From Diphasiastrum complanatum (Eukaryota; Streptophyta; Lycopodiopsida; Lycopodiales; Lycopodiaceae), in contig CM055092.1 of NCBI GenBank assembly GCA_029204225.1, positions 72,723,074 to 72,787,073 of the forward strand: a stretch of DNA of 64,000 bases, in the 5' to 3' direction. Below the pieces are notes generated by a model that saw nothing but the letters and a program-made list of their open reading frames with translations, was not told where the DNA came from and ran no database searches. Shown piece after piece: positions 21,240 to 33,460 of this stretch. Both the position numbers and the translations under genes were made by a program. Position 1 is the first letter of the stretch. The number at the start of each line of letters is the position of its first letter.

Positions 21240-22530
21240 TACTTTCGGACCTCTTCGGGCTTCATAGAAGGGGATTCAACTATCATTGCTCCAGAGATTT
21301 TTTTTCGATCAAGATCGATCTGACTCAACTGTTGCTTAAGTTTTGTCCTTTCCTCCTCAACTTCTTGGATCTTTCTATTTATTTCTTCTAGCTGCTTTGT
21401 CTGTTTCTTAGATCTTTTCTGGTTGATGAACCATTGTAGTCATGAGGATCCTATTGTGATTCATAACTGACGTGGCGGGCAGGTAGGATCTTACTTGGTT
21501 GTTTCAGACAGTTTTTCAAACTGTGTTTTCTGACATAGTTGGGACACTCAGCGTGGTACGTGGTCTTGACTGGACAATCAACCATGAAGTGGCATGTTTC
21601 ACTACAGATGAAACATCTGTTGTTCAATGGCCCTTGCGTAGCTGCATAGTCGTCTTGTATGGCTAGTGGTTATGGACTTTCTAGTGGATATTCGTGATAA
21701 GTCAAGGAATGTCCATATTGTGACGGTTGTTCGTCATATCGTTGGATGGCATGTGCTTGGAGAGGCTGAGATGAAGAACAAGCATCAGCAGGATGCGTAG
21801 CCCAACAATGTGGGCACCAGATGGGTTTGCGTCTATAAGGTACTTGTGCAGGTTTGGCTGACCAGGCATACTGCGTTGAATAGACTTCATTGTATTTTAA
21901 AACTCATTGGTGAGTTTCTCCATTTGCAGTTGATGTTGTTGATTAAGCAATTCCAGTTGTGATTTCCAAAGTTGATCTCGGACAACTTCGATTGTCTTCG
22001 ACTCATGGACAGGAGCACGGGGTGCTTTCCGTTCCCTGAATTCGTCAACATCTGATCCCTCGTCTTCTTCTTTGATGGCATCAGACATAGCTAACTTTAG
22101 ACTCATATATTCGTCATTGGATTTAAGCTCGCGTCTTATCTATCTTGGAAGGCCAACTAAAAACCAGATGATGAGCAGTGGGCTGTTTTTGTACTTGACT
22201 TTTGAGACGTTTGAATCGCTCGATATAGTCTCGTACACATTCATCTTGATGTTACTCAATTTGACAAAAGGACTCTCTATCAAACGAAAGGGCTTAAAAC
22301 GCTTGATAAAGGACTCTTTCAAAATTGACCAGTCTGTCGTGTCTTCACGATCAAGGTTAAAACACCAGTCACGTGCTTTAGCGATCATGGTCATCGAAAA
22401 TAGTTGGACCATAGCGTCGGGAGATGTTTTGCCGTAAACGTCGCACACATTTTCAAAGATTTGCAAGAATCTTTGAGGGTCCGAACTACCGTCAAACTTG
22501 GGTAGATCCAACTTGGGTGTTCTCTTCTCA
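21240..22530 (-). pseudogene. Gypsy-2 gag with zinc knuckles and C-terminal coiled coil
   Basis: The minus strand reads the Gypsy gag core MDLPKFDGSSDPQRFLQIFE ... DWSILKESFIKRFKP (22511-22140). A helical Gln/Leu segment follows (QLELLNQQHQLQMEKL, near 21930), then two CCHC-like knuckles (CFICSETCHFMVDC near 21610 and a second by 21530). It ends in a charged coiled coil (LEEINRKIQEVEEERTKLKQ, 21390-21330). There are several frameshifts. About 700 bp after the coiled coil the polypurine tract and 3' LTR follow, with no protease, reverse transcriptase or integrase. The element therefore looks gag-only (TR-GAG type), dependent on other elements for transposition. Confidence 0.8.
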
Positions 22531-23039
22531 AGATGTGCTCCAGGAGTTGCAAAAATTCCATTCAGGTGTGTTCTGGCGTGTGATGCTTCAACACCATGAA
22601 CATGGGCTTGTGCTCGACTCTATCAGGCTCTTGTCCCCCGAATGGATTTGTGGATGGTTCGAGTATTTGGGACCGCATTCGGTAGAAGATATAACGTCTG
22701 ATTTGTTTAGTTGTAGGGGATCTTATTTCGTATGGATAATCATCTGGGATTCCAGGATTAGTATGTTGGTCCATTGGGTACTGTTGTGTTTTTTTGTGTT
22801 TTGTATGGGTTTTTGGTGTTTTTGTCTTTTTTAATTTTTTAGGGTTTTTTTTTTTTTTGCAAGTTTTGGAAAAATCCTGAAAAATAAAAAACATCGAAAA
22901 GCTCAAAAACGAGAGATTTTTGAAAAAGAAAAAACAAGAAAAATCAATCAAAAATTTCTGAAAATCCACAAAACTCAGAGAATCTCAAAAATTTCCAGAT
23001 ACGCGAAATTTCTAAAAAACGAAAAATATGTCAGCCTAG

Positions 23040-23235
23040 ATAACAAAAAGTGAAAAATGCGAAGGCGTAGACAAAAGCAAAAAATGCGAAGGTTTAGGGT
23101 TAAGGTAATAAAGCGAAAAATACGAAGGTTTATGGTTATGGTAAAAAGCGAAAAATGCGAAGGTCTAGGGTTAAGGTTAAAAAGCGAAAAATACGAAGGC
23201 TTAGGGTTATGGTAAAAAGCGAAAATTATGAAGGT
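23040..23235. repeat. About 36-bp tandem array in the Gypsy-2 leader
   Basis: Units contain GCGAAAAATGCGAAGG followed by TTTAGGGTTAAGGT. Successive GAAGG words lie at 23061, 23088, 23124, 23159, 23194 and 23230, so the period is about 35-36 bp. Several units include TTTAGGG or variants, the plant telomere word. Confidence 0.8.
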
Positions 23236-23810
23236 GGCGAAAACCCGAAAAAATAAAAAAAACGACATCAAAAAGTGAAAAATGCGACAATTTAGGATTG
23301 AGAAATTGTGAACAACGCGACAGTTTTAGGGTTTGGAAATGCGAAAAATGCGAAGGTGGTGAAAACTGAGGGGCGAAAACCCGAAGGTCTACAAAAACAA
23401 AAAAACACAAAAGGCTTTAAAAAAAGGAAAATGCGAAGGTCGAGTGAAAAACGCGAAGGTTGTGAAAAGGAAACAAACAAAAAATCACTTTGGTAGGAAA
23501 AATACAAAAATTGCGACAATTTCAGGACTCGAAATAGCAAAAAACGTGAAGGTGTCGACAAAAAAGTGAAGGGTGCCTTGAAATGCGAAGGTGGCGACAA
23601 AACCCAAAAAAATGAACAAAACGACAGTTTAGGGCTATGGAAAAAAGCGAAAAATGTGAAGGTTTTAGGGTTGTGGTAATGCGAAAAATACAAACGTGGC
23701 GAAAATAGCAAAGGTGAAAAAAGACGAAGGCAAAAAAAACGAAGGTTGCAAAAAAGCGAAGGTCGAAAAAAACAGGAAGGCTCGAAAGAAAACGCGAAGG
23801 TCGAAAATTG
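23236..23810. repeat. Irregular GCGAAGGT array
   Basis: GCGAAGG and GCGACA words in A-rich DNA recur irregularly and continue the 36-bp array. The Phe/Ser-rich minus-strand open frames here are by-products of this composition. Confidence 0.7.
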
Positions 23811-24700
23811 ATGGAGGGGTATCGATCGAAAATTGATTGAGGTTGTCGGTCGAGATGCTGATGGAGGGGTGTCGGTTGAGATGGTGATCAAAATTGTTGG
23901 TCGAGATTTGAAGCAAGTGCGTTCGGTCGAGATCCTGATGGAGGGGTGTCGGTTGAGATGGTGATCAAAAACTGTCGGTCAAGATCTTGATGGAGGGGAT
24001 GGAGCGTGAAGGTCGTGTGGCCTGCAGGATCAGTTAGGGAGAGTAGTGTGAGGCATGGCTTGTGCAAATGGTGATGGAGACTGTGTGAGGAAAGAAGGAG
24101 GAGCAATGGGAAGGATCATTTGGTGAGTGTAGGGAGGAAGGAAGTTGCATATGGATTTTGTAGGAATGTTTGTGTTCTTGCAAGGCTTTGTGTAGAATAT
24201 GGAGATCTTGGCAGATGGTGTGGAGGGTGTGGTTGAAATCATGATGGAGGGTGGCCCGGTCGAGATAGAGTGGAGGGGCTCGGACGATATCGTGATGGAT
24301 GGAAGGCTCAATCGAGATGGCTTCTAGAGGGCTCGGTCAAGAGCATGATGAATGGGTCAATCAAGTGCTGATGGAGGGAAGGCTCGGTCGAGATGGTGAT
24401 AGAGGTCCGACTCGGTCGAGATTTGAAGATCAGACCCGGTTGAGATTTGACGCACTTTTGGCAACGGAGAGCTGAGTCCTACGGCTCAATCGAAAGCTGA
24501 GCTCGTGCTGGCATGTTCGAAGTCTGAAGTGCGGATCCAATTGAGATATGAAGTTGAGGAGCCGGTCGAGATACTAAGTGTCCTCCTCAGTTGAGATCTG
24601 AGAGAAGTGTTCGTCGAGACGTTGATCTCCCAGACTTGATCGAGATGGTCAGCAAAACACTCGGTTAAGATGGTCTTCAAACCACTTGGTCGAAATTCGA
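23811..24700. repeat. GGTCGAGAT degenerate array
   Basis: CGGTCGAGAT, GGTTGAGAT and TGATGGAGGGG recur roughly every 25-60 bp, for example near 23850, 23880, 23913, 23930, 24250, 24385, 24413 and 24430. By position this is the Gypsy-2 leader upstream of gag. Confidence 0.75.
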
Positions 24701-24724
24701 GTGAAATGCAAGCTTGTGCATAAT

Positions 24725-25300
24725 CCTATGGACCCAGGTTTAAAATTATCAAGAGAGAAATATTGATGAGGAGAAGGCCGAAATGAAGGAGTATCCATAT
24801 CAATCAATTGTCGGATCTCTAATGTATGCTATGAATATCAACTAGACCTGATCTTGTATATGTTGTCAACTCTTTAAGCCAATATATGGCTAATTCTGGT
24901 ATGGTTCACTGGAAAGCTCTTGTAAGAGTTCTCAGATATGTACGACCTACCATCGACTTTTGTATCTGCTATGGAGATGAAGATCCATCTGATATCCATA
25001 CGCTTCATGGATATACAAATGCGAATTGGGCAAGTGATATAGACACCAGAAGATCGACATCTGAATTAGTCTTCATGTTCAATAATGGTCCAGTATCTTG
25101 GAATAGTCGAAAGCATACCTCCATTGCAATGACTTCGATAGAATTGGAGTACATTGTAGTCTCTCAAGCTACCAAAGAGGCAATTTCGTTGAGGAATCTA
25201 TTGTCCAATATTGGTCTTAGACAAACTGATCCAACAATTATTCAATGCAACAATTAGAGTACTATAGAATTATCAATCAATCCTAGATCTCATTCTAGGA
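24725..25300 (+). pseudogene. Copia-D reverse transcriptase C-terminus and RNase H
   Basis: Plus-strand reading with stops gives PMDPGLKLS, then YQSIVGSLMYA, then from 24886 MANSGMVHWKALVRVLRYVR, GYTNANWASDIDTRRSTSE and RKHTSIAMTSIELEYIVVSQA. This is the standard end of Copia pol. The RNase H runs almost directly into the 3' LTR array without a clear polypurine tract, suggesting a small deletion. It is closely similar to the Copia-C pol end at 55330-55530. Confidence 0.9.
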
Positions 25301-25319
25301 GCAAGCACATCGAGATTAA

Positions 25320-26127
25320 GTACCCATCGACATCAAAGTCTTTGACTTCGAAGTCATCAACATCTTCTCAAGAGCAAGCTCGACATCCATGTCATCGACA
25401 TCCAAGTCTCCAACGTCTCCGACGTCGAAGTCATGGACATCTTCTCAAGAGCAACTCCGATGTCAAAGTCATCGACATCTTCTCAAAAGTAGCTCGACAT
25501 CAAAGTCTTCAACCTCTTATCTAAATTGACTTATTAACATGGTGTCTTAATCCCATTTTGTAAAGTACAAATCTTAATTAGAGGTCACTAACAGAGCAAG
25601 GCGATTACAGCCCAAAGTGATGACGGTGCCTAATATCCACTCCTCTCCACTAATCAGGCATCACCGACTGCTCTCATGTACATCTATCACTATAATGATA
25701 AGATCAGTAGATCATTATTAAATTGAGAGTGTAAGATAGAGTGATAATCAATAAAAGCAAAAGCGCAATAATTTGTTCTTCCTCTCTGATATACTAGAGT
25801 ATTGTTTTAAGAAGGATGCACTTTGTATCTGCATTCAGACTTGTACTATCTACGATCATAGAATTCCTATTCCAGCAATCTGAATTGTCTAGTACTTGGT
25901 CGAATGCATTATCATTATATTCTGATTTATCGATTCATGCCATGCAGATACATTATTTGTAGATTAAATATTCATATGATTGATAATTTTGTGTTGATAA
26001 TAGCTCTAGCTCTTGATCTGATAACACTTCCGCAAAGCGCATTCCTTTTGTGTTTGCCTATGGAACCTTTACTGGTAGACGTTGTGCACGCACCGAGAAA
26101 TCTGACATTGCTCTAATTTTCAACACA
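25320..26127 (+). repeat. Copia-D 3' LTR
   Basis: Matches the 5' LTR over most of its length and ends TTTTCAACA(CA) at about 26125-26127, where minus-strand Copia-B resumes. The 5' part differs from the first LTR in its CGACATC array and lacks the TGTTGTATG start. Confidence 0.85.
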
Positions 26128-29100
26128 TCAATGCAAGAGTACCACGCCTGTGGTGCTTGCTTCAATACGTAAATGGCTTTGTTGAGCTTACAAACAAGAA
26201 GCTCTCTCCCTGGCTCAGCAAATCCTTGAGGTTGTACTCAGTACACCTCTTCATCCAGCACTCCATTAAGAAAATTAGATTTAACATCCATTTGTTGGAT
26301 CTTCCAACCATAGAAAGCAGAAATAGTAATGATAGAGTTTATAGTTACCATCTTAGCTAATGGTGCAAAGTTTTTCTCAGAATCAATACCTTCTTGTTGC
26401 TCAAATCCTCTCACAACCAACTGGGCTTTGTACTTGTTGAGTTGCCCATCCGCTACATATTTGATCTTATAAATCCATTGCAAGTGATAGGCGTCTTACT
26501 ATCAAGTAGCTCAACCAAGTTCTACATCCTATTTTTCAATATGGCTTCCATTTTTTATTCCATAGCTGCACACCACTCCTTGTGATCTCTTGCTTCAAAA
26601 AATTTGGTTCTTGAGCCTTGAGCACATAATTCATTAGGGCTAGATTCATCTCTAATCTTGTGTGTAGGAGGTCTTCAATTTCTACTTGATCTTCTAAGAT
26701 CTCCTTGCTCGCTAGATTTGGGAGTATCTCCCTTCTTTGCATCATCTGTGACTGATAAGTACCATTTAGGTACTCTCTTGGGAACTTCAGCATTAGGCTT
26801 GCCTTTGTCTATTTGATCTTCCACATCAAAATTCACTTCCTTCTTGACCTATGATTTCTCTCCCTCATCAAAAGGTTCAGTGATTACTTTAGATTGTTCA
26901 CGTCACATGTAGCATCCCTAGAAATCACAAGTTGTTGTACATTCATGTCATACATCCTGTATGCCTTGGCCTTCTCATCATATCCAAGGAAAACACACCC
27001 TATAGCTTTTGCATCCAATTTTCTTCGTTTCTCATCAGGAATATGAGCGTAAGCATCACACCCAAATACTCTCAAATGAGAAATATTAAGTTTCTTTCCA
27101 GTAAAAGCTTCATGAGGTGTCTTACCTTCCACTGATTTTGTAAAACACCAATTCAAAATGTGTGTAGCTGTGCTGCAAGCTTTTGCTCAAAAGGTGTTTG
27201 GCAAACCCTTGATTTTGAGCATCACCCTTGCCATCTCAACAATGGATCTGTTCTTTTGTTTTACAACTCCATTTTGTTGTGTGAATAAGGTGTTGTAGTT
27301 TATCTCTTGATCCCTTGATCCTTGCAAAAATCAATAAATTTTGTCGAAGAGTACTCACCACCTCCATCAGATCTACTCTTGATGCAACATCTTGTTTGCT
27401 TTTCAACTAATGACTTGAATTGCCTGAACTTAGCAAAAGCATCTGATTTCTTGCTTATGAAATAAATCCAAATGCATCTGCTATAATCATCAATGAAGGT
27501 AATAAAAAAAATACCAGCCACTAAGAGATCTTGTATGCATAGTAGATCGTTGTGGACAAGATCTAGGATGCCACTGGCTCTCCTTGCTCCACTTTTGGGA
27601 ACCTCTCTCTGTGTTGTTTTCCCAAAATGCAACCTTCACAGATTTTTCCTTCAAAAGAAATATCAGGTAATCCAATAGCTAGATTATATCTTTCGAGAAT
27701 CTGTAAACTTTGAGCACTAATATGACCAAATCACTGATGCCAAAGATCACTTCGACTATCAACAGTGCTTACCATAGCTTGAGCAAAAGGTCTCGCATTC
27801 AATTTGTAGAGTCAATTCTCCTTTGACTCTAGCTCATGTAGGAATCACTTTGTAGTGATTCATGATGTCCTTGACAAGACATTTGTCGTTGTCAAACTCA
27901 ACCTTGAGTTGTTGATCAACAGCCATCGTCCCCTCAATAGATAGTAGAGTTTTAGCTAAGCCAGGTACATATTGCACATTGCTCATCTGCTTTATCATCT
28001 CATTGGCTAACTTCACTGGCACCACTCCAGATGCTCTAATAGGTAACAATTGGCCATCAGCTTGTCCAACTTCGTTGCCATTGTGGATTTCCTTGAATTT
28101 TGAAAACCACTCCTTCCTCGAAGTCATGTGCTTAGACACTCCACTATCGATGTACCAGGTATCCTTGGCTTCATCACTTGTCATTAGTGCCATAATGAGC
28201 AAGTTTGAACTCTCGCCTACATCATCCTCATATTAATCATCATCAAATTGATGTTGATCAGCATAATTGCCTACCTGCCATTTGCCTTTCCACTGAGCTT
28301 ACTCATTTTGTTTCTTGTAGCACTCACACTCCCAATGACCAGGTTTGTTGCAATATCGACAATTCCCAGGTTTCTTTTGCCTTGGATTGTCGCGTCCTTG
28401 ACCTTGACCTTGGTGCCAATTGTCTCGATTTGGGCCATCATTGGATTGTTTATAAAATTGTTGGAACGATCCACGGTTTGAGTTTCCACCTCTTGATTGG
28501 TGTCTTCCACGACCAAATCTGCCACCATGTCCTCTGACTGCAAGAGCTTGATCAAATCCCCTATTGCGATGACTCAAGTTTTCTTGACGTTGTTCTTCCT
28601 ACAAAAGCAATCCACCTAAATCTTCATAGGTTGGAATATTCTCCCGTGTGGCTATACTTGTCACAAACATCTAATGTAACTCACTCAAACTGTTCAATGT
28701 CAATTGCACGATCTCACGATCTTGAACTCACTCTCCAACGGCAACTAGTTGATCATGGATCTCATTTACCTTCAATAGGTGATCGACAATGGTTGCAACA
28801 TCATCCATTCATAATGTGTGCAGCTTCGGCTTCAAGAATAGCACTCGAAATGTGTTTGTGGTCTCAAACAATGCCATCAACTTATCCCATGCTTCTTTCG
28901 GTCCTTTCGATTCCAAAATGTAGGAAATAGTTGCATCTAACTATAAGTTGATGACATTATGTGCTTTATGTTTTCCCCTATCAAATGTCTGATGATCTTC
29001 TTCAATCACTAGCCTTGTCGCTTCACCTGTCACGATCTCCCATAGCTCTTTTTCCATCAAAATGTTCTGCAGTTTGAATTTCCAAACTGCATAGTTGTTG

Positions 29101-29170
29101 GCTCCTTCCAATTTGCTTGACTCATTGAGGACACTCTCGCTTAGAGTTGCCATTATTGGATAGATGACTA
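26128..29170 (-). pseudogene. Copia-B gag, protease, integrase and reverse transcriptase N-terminal part
   Basis: Read from 29170 downward: gag N-terminus (LEGANNYAVWKFKLQNILME), zinc knuckle CRYCNKPGHWECEC at about 28355-28315, protease with YIDSGVSKHMT near 28170 (D-S-G core), integrase with [16 protein letters not shown] and SDGGGEYSS, post-integrase LRVFGCDAYAHIPDEKRRKL, and reverse transcriptase up to WYSCI at about 26130. Stops and shifts are frequent. The reading continues at 18200-17143, after Copia-D. No clear primer site or 5' LTR was found above 29180, so the 5' end is truncated or diverged. Confidence 0.9.
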
Positions 29171-30069
29171 TGGATCGCAAGAATGGCTCAGTCTGGTTTT
29201 TAGGAATGGGTTTTAGTCATGGTGCATGTAAATGGTTGATCCAATAGCATAAAGTTACTCCATGGAAACATCTTCAGTAGTAAGAATTTGTCCAAAAAGT
29301 AGTCTAGTTGGCTTCTAATTGCATTTCTTGTGATTGTTTGTTTGAGGTTATCTTGATTCATGACTATTTGTTGGTGGTGTGTTTCTATTGAAGGATGCTC
29401 ATCTTGTGTGATGTATTCATCTAATGTTTGGTTGTTATCATAATATATGGGTGTCCCTAGAAAATGGTCATTTTGAATTGCATGGAATTCTTAAAGGCTA
29501 CAAAATTGTAATTTCGAGTTCCTTGCAAGAACAATAAGGTAATCTAGAAAAATATCAAGTTCGTGTTTTTGTATTGATATTATATTTACAGATTGAATGA
29601 AAAGGTGAGCATGTTTGTAAGTATTTGTGATAGGGATTTAGTGTTGCCATTTTGCATGTGACGTATAAGTTTTGAAAGTCTTGTACTTCTATGTATATGT
29701 AGTAATAACTTAACTCAAGCATCCAACGTGGGCAACAACCTGTAATTTGTGCATAGCAGCTTTTAGTGTGGAAGATGTTCAAACCTTTGTTATTGTCATG
29801 TGTGAAGGACTCGTTTTCTATATTTTTAGGTATTGGTACTTGTTCTCTCTATTTAGGTATTTTAATCTATATGTTATATGCAATTTAATGGTTAAACTTT
29901 ATTATTATTGTTCGAACAATCAAAAGATAAATTTCACGCACTCCATCAAATGCTATTGAATCTAGTGATTTGATAGATTGTGAATTCTTCAATGTTGAAA
30001 TCAGTAAAAGTGATGATAGAACCACGTATATTAGAAATTCCTTTGGTTCAGTATTTAAATTGCAGGGTA
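29171..30069. other. No gene recognised
   Basis: AT-rich sequence upstream of Copia-B gag without supported coding motifs. Confidence 0.5.
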
Positions 30070-30848
30070 TTAAATTTGGAAGATTTCAAATAATCTTATG
30101 GTATATTGCATGATGTTTTGGACAATGTCCTCCACAGAAAAAATACTATTAAAAAATCTCATTAGAATAAAGTATGGTGCTACAAATGAGCTTGGAACAA
30201 AATCAAGTTGTGTATTATGGAATGGTTTTTCATGAATGAAAAGTTTAATGGGTATTTGCCTATAATCCCATCTCCTTTCATAATACATAATACCTTGGCC
30301 TTGTGCTAAGATTCCTGGCAACAATATTGAGACATAATGACCATCATCAATGATGGTTGCATCACTAAAATATTCCCTTTAGAAAGAAGCCTGGGTCTGG
30401 GCATCATGATCTTACAATCCATAGGCCTTTGCTAGGGCATGGTTTACACAATCTATATGGCCCACATCTCGAACTATCTACCTCAATGGACAATGTACCT
30501 ATCTCAGATTGCAACCAATCATTGTAGCGATTGAATAGATTTCCCCATATATCCTTGTCCTGTAAAAATACAATATCGTTTTCCCTATTCTTTTTTAAGC
30601 ATATAAGCAAGCAACCCATACTTAAAAAGAGTGGAGTGAAACCCAATGGCAAGGATTATAGACTCAACCTGTAGAGTTATATTGCCCATGTGAAACCTAA
30701 ATTCATAAGCTTTAAGAAAATTTTCTATTATATCAGCAATCAAATACCATTCAATGCAAAGTGAGCTTATAATTGAGTTGTGAAAGAGGAGCTCCTGTAG
30801 AAAATTCAAACCATTAACAATAACTAGTATGCAAGTGAACATGATCAA
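30070..30848 (-). pseudogene. Unidentified remnant, possibly plant-mobile-domain related
   Basis: Three consecutive minus-strand open blocks (30848-30585, 30652-30404, 30324-30070). The first contains SLCIEWYL...AYEFRFHMGNITLQVESIILAIG. Its spacing resembles the plant mobile (aminotransferase-like) domain pattern of a W-rich segment, an F-x-F, then GE-x-T-x-T-L-x-D-V. The second has SSRCGPYRLCKPCPSKGLW and the third DDGHYVSILLPGILAQGQG. Plant mobile domains are frequent in transposons. The match is by pattern only; I cannot exclude another family. Confidence 0.35.
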
Positions 30849-31016
30849 AGAACAAATCTAGAGTAGTTGATTTCTTGAATCTGCAAATATAGTTGAGGTG
30901 AGAATAAATTGGTCAACATTCATCAATCCACAAACAAACGTACAATGACAAAAAAAGAGGACTTCACATAAAAGAAAAGGCAGGAGGAGGAGGCTTTGCT
31001 TCTCTCTCTCACCGTT

Positions 31017-31072
31017 AGAAGAATCTTTACCAGAATCATCCATTAGAAGAATCTTCACCAGAATCTTCTAAC
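31017..31072. repeat. 28-bp tandem duplication
   Basis: AGAAGAATCTTTACCAGAAT at 31017 recurs with few changes at 31045. Confidence 0.7.
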
Positions 31073-31532
31073 ATGCCCCCACTGCAATTTTGGTGACAGT
31101 CCCTTGGCACCTGCATATGTCGTTGGCATTGGCATGTGTGGATGTGAAACCATTGTGAAAGAAGGTAAAGAGGCGTACTGACAGGAAGGGGAAAAAAGAA
31201 ATTGTTGCAAGAAGGTTGAGCTGCAAGGGGGAAAACGAAGGAGGTATATGCATAAGGGAATAAATCAAAAGAAAATAAAGAGGAGAAAAATGAGATAATG
31301 GTGAAAAACAATCAAAATAAAGTTGAGTCCTTGTATGTTTTTTCTGGACTTTTTTTTTTTTGAAAGAGTTGTCTTGTTGACCCTTTTCAAGCAATTTACC
31401 CTTGGCATCTTTAGCATCGTGGTTCTTGCGATGGGTGTCTACAACTGTATGGACAAATCTGGACCACAATTGGCTGCAATGGATGGATTGCGAGCGAATT
31501 AGGCCAAATGCCATGCACATATTTTATCAAAA

Positions 31533-33400
31533 CTACGTAGTATACCATCTTTCCAACCGGGCTATATCGACAAATGACGTTAACGATAGCCGATGGTAGG
31601 TCCGGTATAGGGGTAGCTGATCCACTATTGTCGTCATCTTGAAAGTCAGGTTGGGGTCAAAGCAATACTCTCCAAAACACAAATCCCGCTTGGTCTCGAC
31701 TTTGCTGGCCGTCAGAAGAGTTTTGACATTGTAGTAGGCCTCCCAAACAATGGGGTCTGGTGAATTAGCTGCTTCAGTGAGGAATCGATTGAGGGCTCTT
31801 TGAAAATCAACCACCATGCTCCAACCTTTTGCAGACTTAATGATCGGCCAATTGTAGGCCCCTACACTTGGAGTTTTGAGTGCAGACCATGACCGTCTTT
31901 GGGGCAGTGGGTGGTATGTTGGATCAACCCGTAGAACCACCGGAACTGTGAGATATTTTTTGATGAGCTTGGGGTTGCGTAGAAGTACTACTTTCCTCCA
32001 CTCTGGTTGAGGATGTAGGAGTGAAAGGATATCAACCGACTTCTTTTTGAGTAGCTCCTCGAGCTTTCCAGGTAGTGTATAGACACCTCTGGTGGTGATG
32101 TCTAGATATTACTTTTCGAAGAGGGCCGTCTATTCGGAGTCAGATACCATAAAGACTTTATTGTACCAATGTTTGTGTACCACCACAGAATCAGGGAGGT
32201 TATCCACTGGGTTAGGAGGAAATGAGGAAGTTGATGGAAGATCAGATTTGTGTGGAGAAGAGGAGGTGAGAGGTGGAGAAGAAACACGAGGAAAACTGGT
32301 GCGATGTGGTGAGATGGCGCGAGATGGTGAGAGGCTGCAAGGAGGAGATACAATCTCGAGTTTGGGCATGTTTGCCTAAGAGTCATATAGAAGATCCTGG
32401 TCGAAGGTGCGATCTCCACCAGTTTGAAGGTCGAAGTGAGGGAAGGTTAGTTGAAGTTGGTGGTAGTCGAAGGTGGAGGCGAATTCGATGAATGGAAAGT
32501 CAGAAATCTAGCAATGCCTGATGGATGGATCTTGGACAATGGCATTATAATGAGCCAAGGCTACGTTATAACAGACAATGAGCGTCATTGGATGATACTC
32601 TGAAAGCCGTCTATAATTCTTTTACAAGAAATGAGGCCCAATCATAAACTGTGTCTAGTCCTCCCATCATGGTCGCCATGACGATGACCTGCTTGAACAC
32701 ACGGAGGGGACGGTGGGAACTAACAATGATGGTAGTGGATAGAAAATCTATCGCGTCACGGAGATGGAAATTCTTGAGTCGTGAGATCAGGTACCCGTCA
32801 TTAGTTTTGGTCTTAATGCCATCTTGGTCTGGATTGAGAAATGCGGATATGTCGTATTTGGTGAGTGCGTAGGTGGCTGTTAGGCGAGCGGAGTGTGGAA
32901 GCGTGAGAGCAATGAAAATTAGTTGCGGGTCGAGGGGGATCGCATGATCCTGCCCCTTGAAGGTAACGGTAAAAGATTCAGTGGCAAAAGTGAAAAACGT
33001 TTGTCGGACTAGGGCAAGGTCCTGGAAAAGGGACACTTGCATGTTATGGAGGCCTGTGACAGTTAGGACCGCAAGGCAGCCATCGTTGCAAAGAGTGACA
33101 CGAGGATGGTGAGTAAGGGCAGGATGGTGTACTATAAAGGTGTGCACGTGACACGAGCAGCAGGTTGGCGGGTAGATCGGGGAGATGTCTCTCCCTCCTC
33201 TCGACTAGGGGATGTGGATGTTGGGACGCAGATGGTGAGTTGAGGTGTGCGAGGACATAGACGGGCTGGAGGAATGGTTGGGTCCAGCAGGTGTGGCGGT
33301 GCTTCGAGTGGTTCAAACTCGTTGACCAGGTGGGACAATAGCACCCGAAAGACAACGTTTCAGTGCCATTGATGGAAACTGGACCATTGATGGATTGGGT
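31533..33400 (-). pseudogene. Gypsy accessory ORF ('ORF3'), copy a
   Basis: Three-part minus-strand reading with frame breaks. The N-terminal domain (about 33120-32611) has GIKTKTNDGYLISRL and YDWASFLVKEL. A low-complexity, broken middle follows (32600-31950). The C-terminal domain (31940-31533) has LPQRRSWSALKTPSVG, YNWPIIKSAKGW, VDFQRALNRFL, PDP and ETKRDLCFGE. The N-terminal domain matches ORF3 of Gypsy-1 at 40715-42541 (IQTNNGYLIEAI, HSFLIREL). The C-terminal domain matches 50585-51860. I recognise no known family. Its position after pol suggests the env-like place of Tat/Athila Gypsies, but no envelope features are seen. An ACTCGC array precedes it (33400-33455) and continues at 49545-49761 once Gypsy-1 and the inversion are removed. 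Confidence 0.7.
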
Positions 33401-33455
33401 TTGAGGGCGAGAAAGGTATTGTGGCGAGTAATAAACAGAGCGCGAGTAAAAGATA

Positions 33456-33460
33456 GCTGG
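33456..33460 (+). other. Gypsy-1 target-site duplication, 5' side
   Basis: GCTGG immediately before the LTR. Its reverse complement CCAGC lies at 49762-49766, next to the other LTR. Confidence 0.8.

Noticed and set aside
23292-23891. 199-codon Phe/Ser-rich frame
   Set aside because: Translation of the A-rich GCGAAGG array on the opposite strand; low complexity only.
23040-24700. CRISPR-like array
   Set aside because: Repeats are degenerate, spacers are not unique sequences of constant length, no cas genes are present, and the context is a plant Gypsy leader.
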